A DNA stretch of 64,000 nt from Girardinichthys multiradiatus (Eukaryota; Chordata; Actinopteri; Cyprinodontiformes; Goodeidae). The translations under genes and the position numbers were made by a program. The notes beneath the pieces are model-generated. The model saw only the letters and a list, made by a program, of their open reading frames with translations, searched no databases and was not told where the DNA came from. Location: the NCBI RefSeq assembly GCF_021462225.1, contig NC_061816.1, forward strand, positions 5,513,854 to 5,577,853, in the 5' to 3' direction. Shown here in pieces: positions 47,700 to 61,000 of the stretch (position 1 is its first letter; the number at the start of each line of letters is the position of its first letter).

Positions 47700-48440
47700 C
47701 TTACCTTGTGATGTATTTCACCTCTCCTCGGATGTTGGTGGAGGGTTCCTGCTCGTCTTAATCCACCACAGAACATATTTTGGATGAACCAGGCTCACTT
47801 ACAGTCCACATATCAGAACTTTACAGTTGCCTCTACACTCTGCTGACAAAACATTTCTGCATTGGAACTCAGGATTTTGAGACCTTTGATCATCGTCTCT
47901 ACACCATCAATACTAACAATCCCACCACACCACTAACCTTTCACACTCAGACCTGTTCTTTGACTTTTTCACCTGGAGTTAAAGCCAGGACCTTGCAAAG
48001 CCCTAACAGCCTTCTCTACACACAGAGACATTGAGGAAGTAACATCATCATGCTTTAACTAGTCTGTAGACACTTTAATTTCCAGGTTTAACTTTGAATA
48101 TGTCAGCATCTTGGAGTTTTGCAATTCAGAAACCTAAACATAGCTTTGCTAGATTGTTGACTGAGACGTGCACTCCCCAACCACCAAACATGCTTCTTAA
48201 CTTTTTGAGCCATTTGCTGACAGTGTCTGAGGTCTCATGGATCCTTTTGTTCCTTTTAGGTGTCAAAAAGATGTTGGATCACAAGTACGACTCTGTAAAG
48301 CTCAGGTAGGGGACACCTGGTGATCCAGGCACCTGGAACAGGTGGGGTTTTAAGCAGACACTGCACCACTAACTACTTCTGATCATTCATGGAGAGTCTA
48401 TCACACAGCTTTTTAGTTTGGAAAATAAAACTAAAAATCT
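47700..48440 (-). repeat. Second cluster of tRNA-like modules
   Basis: Minus-strand modules at about 47,860-47,920, 47,980-48,040, 48,175-48,235 and 48,335-48,390, with sequences related to the cluster at 41.9-42.6 kb (e.g. CACCTGGAACAGGTGGGGTTTT on the plus strand, shared by both clusters up to one base). They are more diverged than the first cluster. Confidence 0.5.
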
Positions 48441-48849
48441 AGTCACAGATGAGCATCGATACCATTATTTTGGCTTAAAACCTCTGAGAGCTGCTCAGGC
48501 AGGTACTTCCAGCTCACATCTTTACTTTCTCTACTGAACCTCAAACGTTGGTCACTCCTATGACCTTTGATCTCATAAACGGCATAGTTCACGTCTTTTA
48601 AACCTCCAAAACGCCAAACATCTCTACAGCTTTCAGAGTTTCTCAGACAGTTGCTTCTAGAAGATTCTGTTCCTTCTGTTCTTCATTTCTGTAGGCGTGG
48701 CAGGCAGGCCTGCCTATCACCAACATATTAATTCAGTAGGCATGTACTTAAAGCCTGGATCACCTATTATAAGTCTTTAAGATATAGAAATGATTGCAAT
48801 ATAGATGAAAGTTACATGGGGAGGATTGCTGTACAACTGGTTTGTGTCC

Positions 48850-49255
48850 AGAATGTGCAGGATCTGCAGGGATGTTAACTGCCCTTTTTCTGACCCTAAA
48901 CCTGTACAAGTTCAGGATGGTGGGAAGGTCAGCCCTGATGATCTTCTCTGCAGAGCCTATTGTCAGTTGAAGGTTGCACTTCCTGAGTTACAACAGGATG
49001 TTCAGTCTCTGCTGGGCCTTCTTCCAAACAGTGTTACTAAGGACCATCACAAGTCTTGAGAAAGGGTGGTTCCTAAGAACCACAAGGGATAGACACATAT
49101 ACATACTGTGGACACGCGCGCACACACACGGTTCTGCCATTGTTCCAGGTGCTGGTGTTTGTTGGCATCCGACCCTGCTCCATCCTGCGATCCGCAGCCA
49201 AGGGTTACGGTGGGGAAAACATGCACTGAAACCAAAGTATTGCTGTGAAATAAAT
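48850..49255 (+). CDS. Possible terminal exon of an unrecognised gene
   Basis: A plus-strand reading ends with VNCPFSDPKPVQVQDGGK, then SPDDLLCRAYCQLKVALPE and LQQDVQSLLGLLPNS, with a stop at 49,057-49,059. It has a normal amino-acid composition unlike nearby noise ORFs, and an AATAAA lies about 190 nt downstream (about 49,249). Possible acceptors lie upstream, but I cannot link it to other exons or name a family. It could also be a retroposed or transposon-derived piece. Confidence 0.3.
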
Positions 49256-49607
49256 ATCTTTAATTGATTTCATCATCATCTTCATAATTTTGAACACAGA
49301 GCTGGTCTCAATACTCCAGAATTTGACCAAAAACAGCAACCATTCAATGGCACTGCTGTGTCTCACAGACCCAACCATGCAGAAAATCTCCCATTTAAAA
49401 AAAACAAAGAAAATAAAAAATATATATTAAAAAATTATGCGTACCACTGATATACAGATCTGATATAAACAGGCGTATTGGTCACAAACCAATCAGAATT
49501 ATAAACATGGCTTCTTTTACAATACAGACCGAACAGGAAAACAATGGGACTTATTTTACACATCTGTACATTTGATTATTTTAATGTTCTCATCCTCTGC
49601 AGATCAG

Positions 49608-49652
<45 letters not shown>

Positions 49653-50928
49653 AGGAGAGGCAGCAGTGGCTAAGAAGAGAACTATAAGTGTGTCTGCAGC
49701 TGACAAATACTGTTACTGAAGAGTTCAACCACTGTGGTAAGTGATGCCCCCTGGAGGTGAAAATGACACATTACATTCAGCAGAGGTGACCTGTACATTC
49801 ACCATGTATACACACACACACACACACACACAGAGAAAAACAGTGTTTAAAATGTGCAAAGAAAAGGTTTGTGAAGCTGCTTCAGCGACAGCCGCTGAGG
49901 AAACGGGGAGAAAGCATCAGTGGATCACCCACAGTGCCTCCTGGTGGTAGAGCTTCAGTTTACTTACAGCCGCCTCAGAAGCAGCTCCTCTCTCAAGCGT
50001 TTAATCTGCAGGGCTCCATGTTTGGACAAGTACCGACCTGAGCGGATCAGAGCAGAAACATTTCCCACAAAGCTACTACATCGGAACTGCTCACTTTAAG
50101 TGCCTTTACCATTCGTCTTCCTGCTGCCACCTAGTGGCCCCAGGAGACTCTACAACAAATCGATAAGTACCATGTTTTTTCTGAAAACCGTCTTTTCTGG
50201 AGTGGAATCACTGAGCTGAAGCTGTTTCTGTAGCGTTCACACAGAGGCAGTAAAATCTGCAGACAGCACCTTTAAAAAGCTACACCCACAGCTCAGCGTT
50301 TGATTGGCTGCTCAGAAACATGACTGCCTCCGCTTGAACACAGTGGAAAATGAAGCTGTGCTGATGTCTAGAAGCTGAACTCTGATGCTTTTAAGTTGGC
50401 GGGAACAGGAAGTTCTAAAGTCCAGACTGGTTCCTACGCTGCCATTAAAAACAGAAAAGGCACACAGTAAAGACTGAAGAGGAGGGAGGAGGAGACGTAG
50501 ATCAAGGCAGGTGACGGGGAACTTTTCTGGGAGTGTTAAGTTTGGTCTGAAGAAGTGGGTCATTGGCATTGCTCTGGGTTCTGGGAAGAGACTACATTCT
50601 GGGGTCGGGTCAGGTCCACAACACCAACATGTACCAATCTCCAAGGTTTGAGGAGAGAAACCGTACCAACGTCTCGTCAGGAGGAAGAGCTTGACCTCTC
50701 CACGTCTGAGAAATTAAGGTGCACGTTGTCAACAAAACGAACTAAAAATCAGGTCCTCTGCGGCCGTCTCAGCCCAGGAGAACCGCCCGACCTATTCCAG
50801 CCGGTCCATCCTGCTCCAGAGTGCTCTGAGCATGTAGGCAGAGGGGGCTGGGCCAGAGGCAGCACCGCCCCTTCAGGTAAGGCCTTAATTGGCAGCTCTG
50901 CAGGTGGGCGTGGCTTTGCTTTTCAGGG
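49256..50928 (-). other. Probable map3k2 3' UTR and convergent flank
   Basis: No separate gene seen. On the minus strand this follows the map3k2 stop codon; its end cannot be fixed from the sequence. An ATTAAA on the minus strand near 49,258 is one possible signal. Confidence 0.35.
49609..49650. repeat. (AC)21 microsatellite
   Basis: Perfect dinucleotide run. A second, shorter CA run lies at 49,811-49,832. Confidence 0.95.
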
Positions 50929-53900
50929 TTAATGGACAAAAAAGTGCCTCAGCAACTCATCTGCAGACGGACGCTGCTTCGTCTCTACAAAGATCCGTCT
51001 GAGAAACTCTCTGCAGTGGTCCGACACGTGGGGGGGTAGGACCGGGTTGGTGGGCTGGGTGGCGATCTTAAAGATGGCCGCCATGGCTTCAAACTCCGCC
51101 CATGGGGGCCGCTGAGTCAGCATCTCCACAACGGTGCATCCGACGCTCCTGAGAACAGAAAGCAGAGACAAAGGATCCACTTTATCTTCATCTGGACCAG
51201 TAAGGAAGCGATGCTGCGCTGTCCTGAGTGTTCCAGATGAGCGTCTGCTGCAATACATCTTATAGCTGAGTAACAAATTACTGGCACCCCTGGTAAAGAT
51301 GTAAAATTCATGGTTTGTTGCACATTTAGAAAAATCCAACCTAAAACACAAACGTAAGTATTTAAAGGTCTTCTCCCAGCCATTTGTTCACCATAAAATA
51401 AATAAAATAACCAGGAATAAGTCAAATCAACAGGTATTTAAAATATGGATGATTTCAGAACAAGATAAACACATTTGCCCTTACCATATATGGTAAATGA
51501 CATCATGGGATGCCAAAACAGAGAGCTGTATGGAAGGGTTGTGATTGTTTTTATTATTGGTAAAACTTTATTTAGTTAGCTTATTTTCTTGAGCCTGACT
51601 GGCAGGAAATGAAGCAGCGCTGTGCCTTACACTGCAGTACTAACAACTATATTATCAAGTTAGTTTCATTCAACAACGAAGGACAAAAATACTGTTGGTC
51701 AGAAATGCTGTAAATACCACTGCTGCTCTTTTAACTATTCTGTAAATATCTTCTACAAGGGTTTAGGAGTGTGTTCGTAGTTAAGAGGAGAAAACCTCCA
51801 CCCTAATTTACCCCAAAGGTGTTCAAGCAGGTTGAGGTCAAGCCCAGTCCAGTTTCTCCACATCTGCAGCCATGGAAGTGATTGGAACACCAGGATTCAC
51901 TGATATGATGGTGTGACCCAATACTTGCGGCAACATATGGTGCATTTTGTTTCCGTCAGCATGCTTCAGTAAAATAATCGATTCAAATAATAATTTAGTC
52001 TCTAAACATAAAGATACTACAGAAAGGGAATTTCACCAGGAAACGCTCATCTTACATAATGACCGGAATTACTATAAGCGACAACATACCGATCTGGGTC
52101 ACCAGGAGGCAGCAGGTCATTCAGCTGCTCGGTCAGCTCATTCAACCACATCTCAGCTGTTTTGTGGCTTAAACACCAGCTCATGCCTCCAAAACAAAAT
52201 CCTTGAGGTATCTTGAGCTTCACTTCTCCACTTTTTAGAAGAAACCTATTGTTCTCCCGTAGGCTCCAACTGTTCAGCTACACTAAGTCTTATCCTTGGG
52301 TCACAAATACACTAAATATTTTAAGAGGTTCAGCGAGGTGAGCTAAGCACTTTAAGCATTGGTGCCAAACTTAATGCCGCCTTATCAATTCCTACAAAAT
52401 AAAATGCAACTAAAACTTTTTTTTAAGTTAAATTGATGTTCTATGAACTTTGAATTAGTAACCCAAGGCTTCCAGTCTATCCTGGGTATACATATGACAT
52501 CACTCATACCGAGGCCAGATTCTTTTAGGGGCTCTTCAAAATGGGAAAGACCAGAGAGCAAACCACTCAAAGACAGTAGCACAAGTCATAAAACTGGTCA
52601 TATCTACAGCCAGAGTAATAAGAACGTTTGACTTAATCACCAGATCCATCTACAGGTCAACCAGCTGTCCTACCATCACAATCATCAACATAAACTTTAA
52701 CTGGAACAGTGAGCCGTTAGGTACAGCCAAGGATCCATGATGCTGGGGCCCTGTTTCTATTCAAAGGTCCTGGGATCGGTGTCTGAGATCGTTTACGTAA
52801 ATTGAAAGATTGCGTTTTCCTAAATTTTCCAGATTGAAATTTTGTTTTTGTAAATAAAATATTGATTTATTTCAAAGTTTTTTCCACATCTTTAAGACAG
52901 GAGGTGTCAGTAAATATGTTGACATATTTCACAAAGCTCTGCAGCCTGATACAGGTGTGCTGAAGCAGCAAAACATCTGAAACCTGCAGGACACCAGGCT
53001 TGGAGGACCAGAACCGCCCAGCTCTGACCTTCAGCCTCTGAACCATGGCAGCTTCAGTCAGAAGCTTGTGACCTCTCACCAGATGTCAGCTTTCCTGCCG
53101 TATCCTTCTCCACTGATCACCTCCGGACTCATCCAGTACGGCGTTCCAGTCACTGACTTGATGCCCGTTCCTGATAGGCAGATTGTCTGTAGACGCCTGC
53201 TGGCCCCGAAGTCCCCCAGCTTCACGTTTCCCACAGAGTCCCGGAGGATGTTGGCCCCTGAGAGAAGAAGACGACGTTTCTTCATCTTCATCTTCTTTGA
53301 GCTGTAAATTAAGTCTGAGCTGAAAAAAGAAAAAGCCCAGCTCACCTTTGATGTCCCTGTGGACGATCATGTTGCTGTGCAGGTATGAGACGCCCTCCAG
53401 GATCTGCCGGGTGTAGCGGCGCGTCACGTTTTCCGTCAGCACTCCGTACGACTTCAGCTGGTCCTTAATGGAGCCCTGAGAGGCCCAAACAGGAGGAGCT
53501 TGTGAGTAAAGAGGATTTATTTGTTGAATTCACCAGAAAGAAAACTCAGCACTTACTCCGGGCATGTGCTCCATGAAGATGGACAGCGTCCGCTCCATGC
53601 TGTCGCGCAGGCAGCCGTAGTACTGGACGATCCGCTCGTGGCACAGGTTCTTCAGAAGCTGGATTTCACACTCCAGTGCACTGACCTCCTGAAGAGAAAC
53701 AATAATGATTCAGCAGATCTTATCTTCCACCAGAGCAGCAGTTCTCCCTCTGATTCAGGGCAGACACACACACCTTACTAGTCTCTGGGCTCTCCGGGTC
53801 AAACTGGACCTGTTTGACTGCCAGTTCCCGTCCTGTATCTGCATCATAACACAGGTAGACGCGACCGAAAGCCCCCTGGCCCAGAAGCTTCCCCAGCCGC

Positions 53901-56900
53901 CAGTTGGTTGGAGCGCGTGGAGCTGAGGACCAAGACCAGACAGAGTGAAAACACTGGGAGAAGAACAGGGTGGTCCAAAAAGATCCAGGAGAAGGACTCA
54001 CAGCGGCTGGGTGGGCTGATGTCCATGACGGAGAGGGTCGGAGCCGTGGCTGGATTGGGCTCAATGTCGCTGCCCCTCCGCCTCCTGCCGGGCCCAGGGG
54101 CCTCCTCCAGGTCGGGGGTGAAGACGCTGCTGCCACTGCTGGTGCTGGGAGACTGCTCCGTCGGGCTGAAGCTGACTGGAGAGCGGAAGCTGTGGACTTG
54201 CGTCCGTCGAGCCCGAGGGAACGTCTTCCTCCCTGTGAGGACCATCAGAATCTTAGTTCATCTGACCCAAAAACTTTCTGTTCTGGAGTCAGAGTGGAAA
54301 AGTGCTCACCGTCGCTGTAGTCCTGCAGGCCAAAGGGAATGCCGTATCTGCGGGGATACGTCCCGCCTTTCCCCGACTTCTCAAACACAGGCAGGTCGTA
54401 CTCTACAGACCAAGAACAACTCAGAGTGAGGAGCTGCATTACAGACACGCTCAGGATCATCAGATGGGCTGGTGACCAAGCCTCAGTGTTTGTTCTCAAA
54501 TTAAATCAGCTCTACTAACATTCTGTGCTTCCCATTAATCATTCGCTCACACTGAACACGATCATTGACGCGATACGGACCAATAAACTGGATCCTATCG
54601 GATCAGCTGGGTCCTGTTGAAGATTTATGTACAGATTAAGTTTTTGGTGTGAAAACAAACTAAAAATGTAATTCATAAAAAATAATGTTTTAGGAACAGT
54701 TCATTACTGCTTAAAGTAAATACAATTTGGTCCACATTCTTCACTTTTTCATTGATCATATTTGAATTACCGTCTCAGAGTCAGCGGTACCTCTGAGCGC
54801 TCGGGTTGTTCTGTTCCTGTGAAGATATTTATTTAACTACTTAACCTTCCTCTGTTTTTCTAGGCGGTATCGTAAAGTGGTGCTTCCTGCTCTGAAAACT
54901 CAACTCGTAACACTGATACCGATGTGGTTCAGACCAAGACCAAAACAACTAACACTGTGTTTTTTTCCTCCATCAACCACATTTCTTATTTGTGCTTTAG
55001 ATGCCCTTCTTAGTTCGTCCTACTAATACTACGTTAATTACAACAAGAAGCTCCAACTGATGCAGAAGTGAAGGTTGGAAGTCACCTGGAAAGTCCTGGT
55101 GGTTGTCAGGGTAGCTCTGTGCTCGGGGCATCCTGGATTTGGGATAATCGCTGAAAGAACATGCAGGAGAAAGAAAAACAATCCAGATTTGAATTCTTCT
55201 CTTTTGTGCTCTACGGATAAACAGAGCCACCACCTAAAGATCAGTGAGGCTTCATGAGGAGGTCCTGACCTGTCCAACGGGCTGTCTAACGATGGACAGC
55301 TTCCAGACGCAGAGTTCTCCGGACTACTCATCGACAACGGGTCCAACATCTGAAGGAGAGAAAAAGCTCAGAGAAAGAAGCTCACACACCTAAGATCCTA
55401 GATTACTTAGGAAACGTGAATCATTTTGGCTAAAACGGACTCCATACCAGGAGAAAAAGAAGCAACATTTAAAGCTGATTTCTGGGTCAATTTTCAGCTC
55501 CTTGGCTTCATCTCTCCATATCTGCAGTCGCTACTGATCATCCTCCGGTTACAGTGCAGCAGGTGAAAATAAAGGGATGATTCTGAGGCGGGAATGTGGG
55601 AAACAGGTTGCCTGGTGTCAGGGATTTCTGACGCACACAAACATGCCGCCTGCAGCACATAAAGACCTGTACCCACCACCTTCCCTGCTGTAGAATGGTG
55701 GGGTCATCACAGAACTCAGGGGTCACGGCAGGGAAAAGAAGAAGAAAGACTAAAACTAAAGCCTCCAGCTACTCACAACCTCAACCTAAATGTCCCCCAA
55801 ATCTAAAATACCATCTAATTAGAGAGTAAATAAAAGATTTCTGTGGATTTAAGCTGAAGCCGGAGCGTGCTGGTACCTGGTCCATGCTCTCTGGAATGAA
55901 CTCCCCCTCACTGTTGATGCTGGTGAAGGAGCCGTTCCTCGCCACCTGCTGGAGAGCGTCGGGAATGTACCCCGGAGGAGGAGAGCTGCGGTCCGTTGAA
56001 TGAGAGCCTGAAGGGGAAGAGAAGGACATATTTTAGGTCTAAAAGGGAAACCTGCGGGCGTCAAGGTGACCAGAGCTGAGGGGAGAAATAAAAGCCCAGG
56101 TTTTAATTCTGAAAGAGACTTTACTCACCAGTCAGAGCTCTGAAGCCTGTGTTGTCCAGCTCCTCATGGGACGGCAGGAGGTCCATGTTGGACGAAGCGT
56201 TCTGGAGGGGAAAAAAACAACAACACATTGTTGACTCTGAATAAAAAATACGTTTGGAAACAAGACCTGGAGTTACTCACAGGAAAAATGTGTATTTATC
56301 CAACTAAAGCCACCACAACCTAAGTTGTAACATCATTGTGGTCAAAAAACTACTTTCTGTACCCCTGCTACCGTGTAGCAGCAGCCAGTAAATAACCATC
56401 TGATATAGAAGTGATGTTGAAACAGATGTTTTTTGCTGCTTTTTGATGATTCTGGACCGAGTAATGACCCCTGGGGGTCAACAAGAGTCTGGTCATCGTA
56501 TCTGATTGTGCAGAGAGGAGAATCACAATGAAGGCGTGTCAATAGAGGCGCTGGGATTCCTTTATGTGGGTTTATTGAGCTTGGATCCATACGTGTACAT
56601 CTGGACGCTTCAGTAAAAAATCCAGGCAAGAAAACCTTTCCGGACTCCAGCATCCAGATTTCCAGGACCAATTGTTAGACCGAGAACATTTAAATGTTTA
56701 AGATGAAAATGTCAAATAAGACGGCAGAGAACCACATTTCAGGAGCATCTGTTCAACTGGCTAACAGCCTTTAACTATGTGCTGACAACAAGCATGTTGA
56801 TCTTCTATTTACTCAGGAACATGCATTGCATCGTGAGACGTCAGTGATGACATTTTCCCGTACTGACCAATCAGACCTAACTGCCTAATGAATGAACCAA

Positions 56901-57950
56901 TAGAAATGATTCCTGCACTGAGCCAGGAGGTGTTTCCCTGCTGCAGAGAAACTGCATTTCCTGCTTAAAAGCTGAATTTCTGGACCACGCCGGCTGATTT
57001 TTGTTGAATAATTTTTTTGTTTTGGCCACAAAAATAACCTACAGGGTCAACAGCCCAACTGGGCATTGAAACGTAGCTGCACAGCTGGCAGGGCAAGCCT
57101 CTGCTAGGTTAACTGGTTTAACTGTGACTGTGGGAGTTGCTGACCTGCAGCACCAGGAGGATCTTCAGGCTCTTCATGTGAACACTGCGATCCAGCAGCT
57201 CCACAGCCTTGTCCAGGTCGTCCTGCGTCGTCAACGGAATCACCAGCTGCAGCAGAACCAACAACACCTTAATAAACCAGTCCATATAACACTGTTTAAC
57301 ACAAAGCTTTCTGCTTGGTACCTCATTGTTGGTGTAGTGGAGGTCCATGGCCTGACCAAAGGCTACTTTGGCTTTCGTCTTAAGGTCTTCCAGCTTTAGG
57401 GGTCGAGGAAACTGCAGGATCCTGCAGAGAAGAACAGAAGTCAGGAGGCTGCAGCTTCTGATCTGCACTGATAACGTTAGAGTGATGCAACACATGAAAC
57501 CTCACCTCTTCTCTCCTTTAAACTCGAACTTCACTCTCACATCGTTCTGTTGGACCAGAAGCAAACACGGTTAAAAACGAAAGCCTTTACATTTGTTACC
57601 CACACTGCCGAGGCGCTTACCTGGTTCTTGGGCGAGGAGGCCTTGGGTTTTGCCAACTCCGACAGGAACGTGGCAGGACGACTGGATCGGTGCAGTTCGG
57701 CCAAGTCCTGCATGATGGAGTTCAGGGCCTCCTGCTCATCTGGGAGGTGAAACAGGTTTGGTTCACTGAACACATTTCACCCTTCAGAGGAAACATGAAA
57801 ACAACCGGATCGCGGCTTCTAACGAGACCGCCTTCAATCTGCCTTCTTTTCACACTGAAATACATGATGCATCAGCCGCTCATTATAAGCTGTGCACCTA
57901 ACATAAGGGAACTGTAAGGGTTCTGTATTAAACAGAACAGACTTACCCAT
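50929..57950 (-). CDS. map3k2: Mitogen-activated protein kinase kinase kinase 2 (MEKK2)
   Basis: Cytoplasmic Ser/Thr kinase acting upstream of MAP2Ks (ERK5, JNK and related cascades in known homologues). Coding exons, 5' to 3' on the minus strand: 57950-57947, 57739-57621, 57546-57506, 57421-57322, 57246-57145, 56201-56129, 56007-55877, 55349-55270, 55150-55086, 54402-54310, 54232-54002, 53922-53774, 53688-53557, 53475-53346, 53257-53080, 51148-50929. They total 1,848 nt, in frame: 615 aa, about the length of vertebrate MEKK2. Residues about 41-122 form a PB1 domain ([20 protein letters not shown]). A Ser-rich linker follows ([20 protein letters not shown]). The kinase domain is about residues 347-615: [38 protein letters not shown]. 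It is map3k2 rather than map3k3 because the linker has [12 protein letters not shown] and [11 protein letters not shown] before the kinase. Only ATGG is coded on the first coding exon. Confidence 0.96.
51149..53079 (-). other. map3k2 last intron
   Basis: 1.9 kb with no recognised exon or classified repeat; short ORFs only. Confidence 0.5.
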
Positions 57951-58016
57951 TATGGCACGGTGATTGACCCAGGAGGCCCGGACGGAGGATTCTCCCATCA
58001 AAGGGATCCCTTTCTC
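57947..58016 (-). other. map3k2: map3k2 start-codon exon
   Basis: Acceptor TTGTTGCAG, then about 66 nt of 5' UTR and the start codon at 57,950-57,948 immediately before the donor G|GTAAGT. The split codon makes Met-Asp, as in other MEKK2/3 proteins. Confidence 0.8.
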
Positions 58017-58018
58017 CT

Positions 58019-61000
58019 GCAACAACATAAATCCTGATCAATAAACTGCTGATTAAATCTACAGATCTTCAGTCAGTGACTCCTAGAGGAGGTCGCCCAG
58101 AAAAGCTCTCCGATAATTAGAAATGTTCTTCCTGATGTCTCTAAAAAACAGTTGGTGCTGCTTGCATTTGAGCGACCGGAAGGTGCAACACAAGCCCCGA
58201 TCATGCCTCCTCCACCACCGTGCATGGGAGCTGGTATGAGGACCTTGTTCTAATTTTCTCTTGGTGAGCCCAACTACTCCAATCTCTACCAACTTACATC
58301 AGAACAATTCGACCAGGAAAATATATTCATATTATAAAAGCTGTGGGTCTCAGCTGGGATTATTAAAGAAACATCTGTTTTTCAGATTCATCTTCTAGAT
58401 GCTGGATTCTCCTCAGGTTGAGCTTTCCTGAGTCTGTTGGTCTGGCTCTCCTCCATCGGAGACCGTCTTCATTTAGAGACGCGAGTCGTCCGGCGACGAG
58501 CAGAACGCCGCCGTGAAGCACGTGTAACTGTGAATGCTTCGTTTTCCAAGCGCCGTTTCCGTGTTTTGTTACGTATTTGACGAACAACAACAGGTCGTTA
58601 AAGATCAACACAGAGTAAAGACGTGAGGAACCGGTTTTGGTCTCATTAAGACAATGACGAGTCTTCGTTTAGAGCTGGGTTTGGAGGAAAAGCTGCGTAA
58701 AAAGTGTACAGGCTCTATTATGGACTCAGGCTTGTTTAGGTATCGGTCCTAATACAGGTGTACCTCAGGTGTACATCAGAGCATCATCAAAAAGTTAATT
58801 TACTGCATGATTAGATTTAAAAACTACATCTCTGATTACACACATAAAGACTGAAGTGTTTATTTTTGTTTATTGCTTATTCACAGGGAAGCTGGTGCCT
58901 CTCTCCAGCAGTTTTCTCCAGCTATTTTTATTTTCTTGTTGCTGCATTTACTTGGATTTGATTTCTAAATAATTTCATTTGTTTTCAATTCTGATGTTTT
59001 GTTCATTCATTTTGGTTTTTAAAGTGTTTTATTAGGTCCATCACGATAGCCAGTTTTGCTGGACGATATATTATTGGGATAAACGTTAATATTGTCATTT
59101 GGAGATCATTGTCAACTAATATAGCGATAACAGCATAAATATGCAGTTAGCTACACCCTCTCAAGACCAATAAACTACAGTTTCTAAAGAACATTTAACA
59201 TTGGAACTGGACGACATTTTAAATATCCAAAATAAATCAACAAAAACAATAAATAAAACGGATTAGGAAGTCTTTGTAAACAGCATTGCTCTTTAACAAG
59301 TACTAATCATTAGGCTCAGACGGGAAAAACAGGTAAAACTGACGGTTTTATAAACAGAAAAGTGCAAACGAACAACAAAAGCATTTCATTTGAATAAGTG
59401 CAGATGCCTCAACAGGCCACATGCAAATCTGGAGCTACTTTAGTCTGGCAGATTAAACGATTAAACGCTCCGGGGATTGTGGACTTTCAGGAAGTTCACC
59501 CAGTTTCTTCAATAGAAAGAGACGGAGACACAATGAAAACAAACACGAATACAAACTAAATTCATTTTAATTTATCATGTGATTAATTGATGTATTGCTT
59601 ATTGCGAGAGGCCTAATAGTGGTCATCAAAGCAGCTTTGGTACCTTTGGCAGAGTGGACCGGTACCAAGTCCTGCTGGAACATGAAATCAGAATCTCCAT
59701 AAAGCTTGTCAGCAGAAGGAAGCATGAAGTGCTCTAAAATGTCCTGGTAGATGGCTGCTCTGACACTGGACGTGATAAAACCCAGTGGACCCACACAGAT
59801 GACATGTCTCCCCAGACCCTGACTGACTGTGGAAACTTCACAGTGGTCCTCAACCAGCTTGGATTCTGCACCTCTCCACTTCCCCCAGACTCTGAGAGGA
59901 TCTCCAAATGAAATAAAAATGGTACTTTCAATTCAAAGAGGACTTTGGACGACTGACTACAGCCCAACCCTTTTTCTCCTTGGCCCGTTGCTGGTTCAGG
60001 AGTGGCTCAACATGAAGAACAGGACAGTTGTAGCTCATGTCCTGGATATGTCTGCATAGTGGCTCTGATGCCAAAATCCTCTCAAGCCTGCGCTTATCTC
60101 TGTTGTTTGTGCACATTTTTAACCACACTTTTTCCTTCTACTAAGCTTTCCATGAATATGCTTAAATACAACATATTCATGGACATCTGTCCATGGGCAT
60201 CCCATAACATTTTTGCATAATTTATTTTGTTTTTTGCTTTGTAATACTGCGCTGAATGAATGAATAATCATTCAAATTAACTGAAAAAACACTTTAAATA
60301 TACCACTCTGTGTTTGATGAGTTTATATAATACAAATGTTTCATTCTTGAATTAAATTTCTTGCGTAAATTAACTTTTCACCTGTAAATTCAGATCGGCT
60401 TATAATGCTTTACTCTGTTCCAGTAACAACTGGGGATTTTTATTAAAGAAATGTTCATTCTGAATGCCGGTAAGCTCTCAATTTCCCTTCAGTTTGACAC
60501 AGAAAGCCGTTTAATGTGATTTTACGGAGACTGAAAAGGGTTTAATCAGTGTACCTGCATTTTAAACAGAGAAACGTCATTTAGAGAAGTACTGTATTGT
60601 GCAATTACATTAAAATTACATTATAACTCCACTACTGCAGAATCAATGCTAAAGAAGATGGTTAAACTATTGCAAAAAGTACATTTAAGAACTTAAACTG
60701 AACTTATTATTACATTGATCATGTTTTTGAAAAAGAAATGACAGCTAAAGCTGTCAAACCTGACTGTAAAAAGCAGAAGCAGAGATCAGGATAACCCTAA
60801 ACATGTAAGGGACGTAGTTGATTATTCATCAGTTATTATATATGACCTAATGAGCACATTACTTTGTTTTATGGCTATGGATAGATAATTATTACCTAGC
60901 TTACTTAGCTTTAACTGAACTTACCAGCCCCCGGAAGCTAACATAACAACTGTTGCTAGCAGATTTAACATTATAAATTAAACCAGTATGGGTTTTAAAG

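Noticed and set aside
53844..54429. Plus-strand ORFs of 116-173 codons
   Set aside because: They are antisense shadows of map3k2 coding exons, with GC-rich composition; the minus-strand exons have correct splice sites and known motifs.
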